From: an uncultured Oscillospiraceae bacterium
Lineage (GTDB): Bacteria > Bacillota > Clostridia > Oscillospirales > Acutalibacteraceae
Assembly (NCBI GenBank): GCA_900555705.1
Contig: USLV01000015.1
Coordinates: 1 to 12,078, forward strand
DNA: 12,078 bases
Direction of reading: 5' to 3'
Below, one piece after another: positions 6,949 to 12,078 of the stretch (the stretch's first letter is position 1; the number at the start of each line of letters is the position of its first letter). The notes under the pieces were generated by a model that searched no databases, had not been told where the DNA came from, and worked only from the letters and a program-made list of their open reading frames with translations. A program made the position numbers and the translations under genes.

Positions 6949-7947
6949 ATGAAACGAAAACTGAACGTCCGCACCTGGCTTCCCTATATTCTGCTGGCGG
7001 TGCTGTTTACGGTGGCGATTGTGATGGTCGAGACCGGTTCCGCCTCCCGCCAGTTTCAGCGGCTGCTTGTGCCGATTGCGCTCAACGTCATGCTGGCGCT
7101 TTCTCTGAACCTGACTGTCGGTTTTCTCGGTGAGCTGACGCTCGGCCACGCCGGTTTTATGGTGGTCGGCGCCTATGCGGGCTGTCTGCTCTCGATCCAG
7201 CTGGAGGAGGTTCTGCCGACGCTGATCCGCCTTCCGGCAGCGATGTTGTTCGGCGGATTGGTTGCCTCGCTCTTCGGTATCCTGATCGGTGTGCCGGTTC
7301 TGCGGCTCCGGGGTGACTATCTGGCGATTGTGACGCTGGCTTTCGGCGAGATTATCCGCTCGGTGATCATCAATCTCGACTTTACCGGCGGTGCGGCCGG
7401 TCTGAACGGTATCCCGCGCGATTTGTCCTCCGGTTCGAATTATCTGATCGCCTTTGTGCTGGTGATCATCACGCTGGCTGTTGTGACCAATCTTGTGCAC
7501 TCGCGGCAGGGACGTGCCATCATGGCGATCCGCGACAATCGTATTGCCGCGGAATCCGTCGGTATCAATATTACCTATCACAAGCTGCTCGCCTTCGTGA
7601 TCGCGGCCTTTTTCGCAGGTGTGGCGGGTGTGCTCTATGGACATAACATCGGTTCGCTGGACGCGACCAAATTCGATTATAACCGTTCCATTGAAATCCT
7701 CGTGATCGTGGTGCTTGGCGGCATGGGCAGCCTCACCGGCTCGATTGTCTCAGCGGTGCTGATCACGCTGTTGCCGGAGCTGCTCCGCAGCTTTAGTGAC
7801 TATCGTCTGCTGATCTATTCCGTGGTGCTGATTGTGATGATGATCCTGAATGCGTCTCCGCGTTTCGCGGCTTTCAAGGAGAAGATCAGCCCCAGCCGCC
7901 TGTTTGCAAAAAAGCAGTCGGCTGCGGCGGATGGAGAGGGGGCGTGA
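6949..7947 (+). CDS. livM: Branched-chain amino acid ABC transporter permease LivM
   Basis: LivM is the second permease subunit, partner of LivH. At 332 residues it is typical. A basic N-terminus (KRKLNVRTW) precedes the first membrane helix. The signature LSLNLTVGFLGELTLGHAGFMVVGAYAG is followed by LRGDYLAIVTLAFGEIIRSVIINLDFTGGAAGLNGIP, both diagnostic of LivM. The C-terminal part carries LGGMGSLTGS, and the tail (FAKKQSAAADGEGA) is hydrophilic and cytoplasmic. ATG 6949 is preceded by GAGGTG (6937-6942, 6 nt spacing). The frame is open upstream within livH, but this start fits the family. The stop at 7945-7947 lies 3 nt before the livG ATG, so the junction is tight. Confidence 0.94.
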   Translation: MKRKLNVRTWLPYILLAVLFTVAIVMVETGSASRQFQRLLVPIALNVMLALSLNLTVGFLGELTLGHAGFMVVGAYAGCLLSIQLEEVLPTLIRLPAAMLFGGLVASLFGILIGVPVLRLRGDYLAIVTLAFGEIIRSVIINLDFTGGAAGLNGIPRDLSSGSNYLIAFVLVIITLAVVTNLVHSRQGRAIMAIRDNRIAAESVGINITYHKLLAFVIAAFFAGVAGVLYGHNIGSLDATKFDYNRSIEILVIVVLGGMGSLTGSIVSAVLITLLPELLRSFSDYRLLIYSVVLIVMMILNASPRFAAFKEKISPSRLFAKKQSAAADGEGA

Positions 7948-7950
7948 GTG

Positions 7951-8709
7951 ATGGCAGTGCTGGAAGTGAGAAATCTGAGCATTTCCTTCGGCGGCCTGCG
8001 GGCGGTCGACAATTTGAGCTTTCAGATTGAAAAGGGACAGCTCTATGGCCTGATCGGGCCGAACGGCGCCGGCAAAACTACGGTTTTCAATCTGCTGACC
8101 GGCGTTTATAAGCCGACGGCGGGCGAGTTCCTGCTGGATGGGGAGAACCTGACCGGCCGCCGTACTATCGATATCAACCGCAAAGGGATCGCCCGCACCT
8201 TTCAGAATATCCGGCTGTTCCACAACATGAGCGTGCTGGACAACGTCAAGGTCGGGCTGCAAAACCATCACCGCTATTCCGTCGCCTCGGGCATTTTCCG
8301 GTTTCCCCGCTATTTCCGCGAGGAGCGGCGGATGAACGAGCGTGCAATGGAGCTGCTGCGGGTCTTCGATCTGGACGGCTCGGCGGATGTGCTGGCCTCG
8401 AATCTGCCCTATGGCAAGCAGCGCAAGCTGGAGATCGCGCGGGCCATTGCGACACAGCCGAAGCTCCTGCTGCTGGATGAACCGGCGGCGGGCATGAACC
8501 CCAATGAGACGGAGGAGCTGATGCAGACCATCCGGTTTGTCCGCGACTCCTTTGATATGACCATTCTGCTGATCGAACATGATATGCGTCTGGTCGGCGG
8601 CATCTGTGAAGAGCTGACGGTGCTGAATTTCGGAACGGTGCTGGCACAGGGGGAAACCTCCGCCGTGTTGAACGATCCGAAGGTTATTACCGCCTATCTC
8701 GGCGAATAA
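7951..8709 (+). CDS. livG: Branched-chain amino acid ABC transporter ATP-binding protein LivG
   Basis: LivG is a cytoplasmic ATPase subunit that powers import together with LivF. At 252 residues it has the normal length. Walker A is GPNGAGKT at residues 36-43. The ABC signature is the variant LPYGKQ at 152-157, and LivG proteins usually differ from LSGGQ here. Walker B is LLLLDEP at 172-178, with AAGMNP following, and the switch histidine is H210 in IEHDM. The insert NHHRYSVASGIFRFPRYFREERRM is the LivG-type helical subdomain. ATG 7951 is preferred because GGAGAGGGGG ends about 8 nt before it; a GTG at 7948 directly after the livM stop is an alternative that adds one residue. Confidence 0.95.
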   Translation: MAVLEVRNLSISFGGLRAVDNLSFQIEKGQLYGLIGPNGAGKTTVFNLLTGVYKPTAGEFLLDGENLTGRRTIDINRKGIARTFQNIRLFHNMSVLDNVKVGLQNHHRYSVASGIFRFPRYFREERRMNERAMELLRVFDLDGSADVLASNLPYGKQRKLEIARAIATQPKLLLLDEPAAGMNPNETEELMQTIRFVRDSFDMTILLIEHDMRLVGGICEELTVLNFGTVLAQGETSAVLNDPKVITAYLGE

Positions 8710-8751
8710 CGGCCGCGGATATACCAGTGCGCGAAAGGACGGACGACAAGT

Positions 8752-9462
8752 ATGGCGATGCTGTCAGTGGAGAATCTCGAGGTGTACTATGGCGTGATCC
8801 ACGCCATCAAGGGCATCTCATTTGAAGTAAATGAGGGTGAGGTTATCGCCCTGATCGGTGCGAACGGCGCCGGCAAAACCACCATCCTGCACACCGTGAC
8901 CGGACTCGTGCATGCGCGGGCCGGATCGGTGCAGTTCGAGGGGCGGGAGCTGACCAAAACCCCGCCGCATCGGATTGTTTCGATGGGTATGGCACATGTG
9001 CCGGAGGGACGGCGCATTTTCCAGCAGCTCTCGGTCTATGATAACCTGAAGCTTGGTGCCTATACCCGTCGTGACCGCGCGGGTATCGAGGAGACGTTGC
9101 GGAAGGTGTATCAGCGCTTTCCACGGCTGGAGGAGCGAAAAAATCAGATCGCGGGCACCCTCAGTGGAGGCGAGCAACAGATGCTGGCCATGGGTCGCGC
9201 GCTGATGTCGAATCCGAAGATTGTGCTGATGGATGAGCCGTCGATGGGTTTGTCCCCGTTGCTCGTCAACGAGATTTTTGATATCATCCGGGAGATCAGC
9301 GCGAGCGGTACGACGGTTCTGCTGGTTGAGCAGAACGCGAAAAAGGCGCTCTCGATTGCGAGCCGCGCCTATGTGCTGGAAACCGGTTCGATTGCGCTCT
9401 CTGGAGACGCGAAAGAGCTGATGAATAACGATTCGGTCAAAAAGGCCTATCTGGGCGAGTAG
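8752..9462 (+). CDS. livF: Branched-chain amino acid ABC transporter ATP-binding protein LivF
   Basis: LivF is the second ATPase subunit and pairs with LivG. At 236 residues it has the usual length. Walker A is GANGAGKT at residues 36-43, the signature is a canonical LSGGEQQ at 137-143, and Walker B is IVLMDEP at 157-163, followed by SMGLSP. The switch position has glutamine (Q194 in VEQNA) in place of histidine, which is the normal state in LivF proteins. The gene is 42 nt after livG. AAAGGA lies about 12 nt before ATG 8752, a long spacing; a second ATG at 8758 is a weaker alternative. Confidence 0.95.
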   Translation: MAMLSVENLEVYYGVIHAIKGISFEVNEGEVIALIGANGAGKTTILHTVTGLVHARAGSVQFEGRELTKTPPHRIVSMGMAHVPEGRRIFQQLSVYDNLKLGAYTRRDRAGIEETLRKVYQRFPRLEERKNQIAGTLSGGEQQMLAMGRALMSNPKIVLMDEPSMGLSPLLVNEIFDIIREISASGTTVLLVEQNAKKALSIASRAYVLETGSIALSGDAKELMNNDSVKKAYLGE

Positions 9463-9496
9463 TCCATCGGCCTTCAAATACAGGGAGGGATCGGAT

Positions 9497-10114
9497 ATGG
9501 CAGACAGCTTTGTGGTGACCATTGCGCGCGGCTACGGCAGCGGCGGCCGGACGATCGGCCGGATGTTGGCGGAGAAGCTGGAAATTCCCTACTATGACCG
9601 TGAGCTGCTCCGGATGGCTTCGGATGACAGCGGTATCCATGAACGCCTGTTTGAGCAGGCGGACGAGCGAGTGCGGCCGCGTCTCTTCCGCAGCAGCAAC
9701 GTCTATTCCGACGAGTTGATTCCGCCGGACAGCGACAATTTCGTTTCGGACGACAATCTCTTCAACTATCAGGCAAAGGCGATCAAAACAGTCGCGGAAC
9801 AGGGAAGCTGTGTAGTAGTCGGCCGCTGCGGGGACTATGTCCTGCGAGAGCGAAACAACCTCGTGCGGGTGTATGTGCACGCCGACCAGGCGACCTGTGT
9901 CCGCAACGTGATGGAGATGTTCTCCCTTCCTCAAAAGGAGGCTGAGCGCCGGATTGAGCGGATTGACCGCCAACGCCGCGCCTATTACCGGTATTATACC
10001 GGCCGGGATTGGACAGACGCCGGGAACTATGATCTCTGCCTTGACAGCAGTCATCTCGGCTTTGATAAGTGTGTGGAGATCATCGGAGGTTATATCGACG
10101 TCCGATTCCGCTGA
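9497..10114 (+). CDS. Cytidylate kinase-like family protein (P-loop)
   Basis: The protein has 205 residues. The N-terminus VVTIARGYGSGGRTIGRMLAEKL matches the cytidylate kinase-like family (Cytidylate_kin2), whose P-loop region reads like xRxYGSGGRxIG. The usual Walker A lysine is replaced by arginine (R18), which is a family trait as I recall it. CVVVGRCGDYVL and a basic lid-like helix (RRIERIDRQRRAYYRYYTGRDW, 151-172) support a nucleoside-monophosphate-kinase fold. The family is widespread in Clostridia but its substrate is not established, so it should not be equated with the essential Cmk. The start is ATG 9497 with GGGAGGG upstream. It begins 34 nt after livF and is followed by a terminator, so it probably forms the last gene of the livHMGF transcript. 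A functional link to transport is not evident. Confidence 0.85.
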   Translation: MADSFVVTIARGYGSGGRTIGRMLAEKLEIPYYDRELLRMASDDSGIHERLFEQADERVRPRLFRSSNVYSDELIPPDSDNFVSDDNLFNYQAKAIKTVAEQGSCVVVGRCGDYVLRERNNLVRVYVHADQATCVRNVMEMFSLPQKEAERRIERIDRQRRAYYRYYTGRDWTDAGNYDLCLDSSHLGFDKCVEIIGGYIDVRFR

Positions 10115-10121
10115 ACAGTTG

Positions 10122-10154
10122 ACCGGGAGAGAGGGGCATCCTCTCCCGGTTTTA
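10122..10154 (+). terminator. Intrinsic terminator after the cytidylate kinase-like gene
   Basis: ACCGGGAGAG (10122-10131) pairs perfectly with CTCTCCCGGT (10141-10150) around a 9-nt loop and runs into TTTTATCATTT. It starts 7 nt after the stop codon and separates livHMGF plus kinase from azlCD. I found no convincing promoter in the remaining 37 nt before azlC, so azlCD may depend on read-through or on a promoter I cannot see. Confidence 0.85.
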
Positions 10155-10191
10155 TCATTTCGTAAATCTGAGAAGGGCCTGAAGCCAGTTT

Positions 10192-10914
10192 ATGTTAAAC
10201 ACTGCCGAACGAAAGGAACAGTTTTGTCGCGGCCTGCGCTGCGGCTGTCCGGTGATGCTGGGGTATATCCCGGTTTCGCTGGCATTTGCCGTGGCTGCCG
10301 TCGGTAATGGGCTGCCGTGGTATATTGTCCTTCTGATCTCGCTTACCAATTTCACCTCCGCCGGTCAGCAGGCAGGTGCAGGACTGCTGCTGAACCGCGC
10401 ACCGTTTCCGGAGATCGGGGCAACTGTGTTCATCATCAATATCCGCTATATGCTGATGTCGCTGGCATTGTCGCAGAAATTTCCCGGTATGTCGACCGGC
10501 AAGCGCCTGCTGCTGGCAAACGGTGTGACGGACGAGATCTTTTTCCTTTCGATGCAGCAGCCGGGCCGCCTGTCCGGTTGGTTTTTCGCGGGACTTTCCT
10601 GTGGGCCGTATCTTGGCTGGGTCGGCGGCACGCTGCTCGGTGCCCTGCTCGGCAGTGTGCTGCCTGCTGCTCTGTCCTCAGCGCTTGGCATCGCGCTCTA
10701 TGCGATGTTCATCGCGATTGTCGCGCCCGCCGCGCGGAAATCGCGTCCGATCGCGATCGTGACGCTGGTTGCCGTGGGGCTCTCCTGCCTCTTCCGCTAT
10801 GTACCGCTGCTGCGCGGTGCGATTCCCTCCGGTTGGGCGCTGATCCTCTGTGCTGTGGCGGCCTCCGCCTTCGGCGCGTGGCTGTTTCCTCAGAGAGAGG
10901 GGGAGACGGCATGA
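10192..10914 (+). CDS. azlC: AzlC family branched-chain amino acid exporter, large subunit
   Basis: AzlC with AzlD forms a two-component membrane exporter; family members export branched-chain amino acids or toxic analogues (azaleucine resistance in Bacillus, BrnFE in Corynebacterium, YgaZH in E. coli). At 240 residues it is the expected size. The family N-terminus is clear: FCRGLRCGCPVMLGYIPVSLAFAV, then LTNFTSAGQQAG and INIRYMLMSLALS, followed by LANGVTDEIFFLS. Several hydrophobic segments cover most of the length. The start at ATG 10192 has AGAAGGG about 14 nt upstream, which is far, so translation may be weak. It overlaps azlD by ATGA. Its position just after the liv importer puts predicted import and export of the same substrate class side by side. 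Confidence 0.93.
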   Translation: MLNTAERKEQFCRGLRCGCPVMLGYIPVSLAFAVAAVGNGLPWYIVLLISLTNFTSAGQQAGAGLLLNRAPFPEIGATVFIINIRYMLMSLALSQKFPGMSTGKRLLLANGVTDEIFFLSMQQPGRLSGWFFAGLSCGPYLGWVGGTLLGALLGSVLPAALSSALGIALYAMFIAIVAPAARKSRPIAIVTLVAVGLSCLFRYVPLLRGAIPSGWALILCAVAASAFGAWLFPQREGETA

Positions 10915-11246
10915 ATCCGACGCTTTACTGGTTAGCGGGTGTTGCCGTCATGGCCGTTGTCACCTATATTCCGCGTGTACTGCCGCTGTCACTGCTTCGC
11001 CGCCCGGTGCGCAGCCGCTTTTGGCAGTCCTTCCTCGCTTATATGCCCTATGCCGTGCTCGGTGCGATGACCTTTCCGGCTATCCTCGAGGCGACGGCTA
11101 CGCCGCTTTCTGCCGCAGTCGGCATGGCGGCAGCACTGTTGACGGCGTTTTTTGGCTGTGGACTGCTGCCGGTAGCGCTTGTGGCAACGACGGCGGTTTT
11201 TCTGACCGAATGGCTGATGCGACTGGCCGAAACCGGCCTTGTCTGA
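10911..11246 (+). CDS. azlD: AzlD family branched-chain amino acid exporter, small subunit
   Basis: This is the small hydrophobic partner of AzlC. At 111 residues it is typical (about 100-110). It begins LYWLAGVAVMAVVTYIPRVLPL, which includes the AzlD hallmark TYIPRVLP, and continues with YMPYAVLGAMTFPAIL. Four hydrophobic segments are visible near residues 5-22, 42-62, 67-85 and 88-103. ATG 10911 overlaps the azlC stop (ATGA), indicating translational coupling, and GAGAGAGGGGGAG lies just upstream. The long open frame continuing upstream of this ATG is antiparallel-free overlap with azlC and is not a separate gene. Confidence 0.93.
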   Translation: MNPTLYWLAGVAVMAVVTYIPRVLPLSLLRRPVRSRFWQSFLAYMPYAVLGAMTFPAILEATATPLSAAVGMAAALLTAFFGCGLLPVALVATTAVFLTEWLMRLAETGLV

Positions 11247-11277
11247 GAAGTTGGGGTTGCCCCCGGAGGAATTGCCA

Positions 11278-12052
11278 ATGCCTGTATCCCGCCGTCAGCG
11301 TCTTGTACGCCTGTTGATCGGTGTCGCCTGCCTCATCCTGCTTGTTGTTTCGCTGATGCCCACCGTCTGGGGTGTCCTGCATTTCGGCGTTTATGTTCCG
11401 GCATTGGCCGCGCTGGTGGGACTGCTCGGCAGCCTTTTCTGGCCGTTTATCCGGCGACAGTTTGGCGTTTTCTGGAAGTGGCGATGGTTCCGTGTTCTGT
11501 TTGTGCTGGTGGTGCTGCTGCTCATCCTGGTGCTGCTCCTGTTTATCATGGTGTCGGTGCTGATGCTGCGGGCCGCTGCTGCGCCGCCGCCGGAGAACGC
11601 GACGGTGATTGTGCTTGGTGCCGCGATCTACGATGATCGTCCGAGCCCGATGCTTGCCGACCGGCTGAATGCGGCCGCGCGCTATCTGGAGGCGAATCCC
11701 GATTCAGTCTGCATTGTCAGCGGCGGCCAGGGCGCGGATGAGGACTATCCCGAGGCCACGATCATGAAGCGCTATCTTCTCGAATTGGGGATTGAAGAGG
11801 CTCGTGTCATCGAGGAGGCGGCCTCGACCAATACCTATGAGAACATCGAATTTTCTGCCGATATCATTCGGGAGCGGGGACTTTCGGAGATTACGGTGAT
11901 TGCGACGCAGGAATTTCATCAGTATCGGGCGCAGAAGATGGCGGAAAACGCGGGATTGCGCGGGGTCGGCGCCTGTACCTGTCGGTCGCCGGACTGGCTG
12001 CTGCTCGGATACTGGGTGCGGGAATTCGCGGCAATCTGCCGCTTTGCGCTGC
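11278..12052 (+). CDS. DUF218 / YdcF-like membrane protein, truncated by contig end
   Basis: The gene starts at ATG 11278 with CGGAGGA 7 nt upstream, 31 nt after azlD, and has no stop before the window ends. About 258 genuine residues are present; bases from 12053 on are adapter. Basic residues precede two or three membrane segments (about 10-27, 36-56, 72-96). A proline-rich linker (102-105) leads into a DUF218 domain from about 109: VIVLGAAIYDD, the SGGQG motif at 148-152, E159 in a PEA turn, STNTYEN at 183-189 and TQEFHQYRA with H214. Related proteins (YdcF, SanA, ElyC of E. coli) have been linked to nucleotide binding or to cell-envelope and peptidoglycan precursor maintenance, but the reaction here is unknown. 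The topology places the domain either in the cytoplasm or outside; I cannot decide which. Only a small C-terminal part seems to be missing. Confidence 0.85.
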
Positions 12053-12078
12053 CTGTCTCTTATACACATCTCCGAGCC
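12053..12078. other. Illumina Nextera transposase adapter (contamination, not genome)
   Basis: Bases 12053-12071 read CTGTCTCTTATACACATCT, the exact reverse complement of the 19-bp Tn5 mosaic end used in Nextera libraries. The following CCGAGCC (12072-12078) is the start of the i7-side adapter. The true genomic sequence therefore ends at 12052. Any translation across this point is false. The minus-strand peptide beginning MCIRDR is a well-known database artefact of this adapter. Confidence 0.98.

Noticed and set aside
5799..6974. 391-codon minus-strand open frame opposite livH and its leader
   Set aside because: It is antisense to a clear permease and to the terminators. Its Asp/Arg/His/Gln-rich composition is typical of a shadow frame.
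10115..10191. Promoter for azlC, from TTGACC at 10119
   Set aside because: No acceptable -10 lies 16-18 nt downstream; that position falls inside the terminator stem.
11704..12069. Minus-strand open frame starting MCIRDR at the contig end
   Set aside because: Its start lies inside the Nextera adapter, and the rest is antisense to the DUF218 gene.
12053..12071. Natural Tn5 / IS50 end
   Set aside because: The sequence is the engineered mosaic end and is followed by the i7 adapter bases CCGAGCC. No transposase or target duplication is seen.

Overview
The window is a GC-rich (by eye about 60%) bacterial chromosomal segment, most likely from a Clostridia-class Firmicute, plausibly a gut Oscillospirales-type lineage. 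The case rests on three things: the gene order DUF512 protein - der - plsY - gpsA, a DUF1836 regulator (a family I know mainly from Firmicutes), and purine-rich Shine-Dalgarno sites with sigma-A-like promoters. Lineage is inference. The DNA reads as an assembled contig end, because the last 26 bases are Illumina Nextera adapter and not genome.

Layout. 1-3819 (+): a housekeeping block holding the C-terminal part of a DUF512 protein, the double GTPase Der (ribosome assembly), the acyl-phosphate:G3P acyltransferase PlsY and the G3P dehydrogenase GpsA. GpsA makes the glycerol-3-phosphate that PlsY acylates, so these two are consecutive in phospholipid synthesis. A hairpin at 3829-3866 separates gpsA from a convergent DUF1836 HTH-type regulator gene (3870-4418, -). 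4419-4653 is a divergent regulatory region with one good promoter in each direction and a pair of similar operator-like motifs. 4654-9462 (+): a complete branched-chain amino acid type ABC importer, livJ-livH-livM-livG-livF. livJ is followed by two tandem terminator-like hairpins, and livHMGF has its own extended -10 promoter, so the binding protein and the membrane/ATPase unit look like separate transcription units. 9497-10114 (+) is a cytidylate-kinase-like P-loop protein that closes the livHMGF unit ahead of a terminator. 10192-11246 (+) is azlC-azlD, a branched-chain amino acid exporter pair. 11278 to the end (+) is a membrane-anchored DUF218/YdcF-like protein cut by the contig end.

How the genes fit together: the right half combines a predicted import system and a predicted export system for the same substrate class, next to a candidate regulator that diverges from livJ. 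No mobile element, CRISPR array, tRNA or rRNA was seen. No stretch longer than about 300 bases lacks a gene. I did not find a clearly new biological system. The best leads are regulatory: the livJ/DUF1836 divergent region, the livH leader, and the livJ-livH decoupling. The most certain oddity is the adapter tail.
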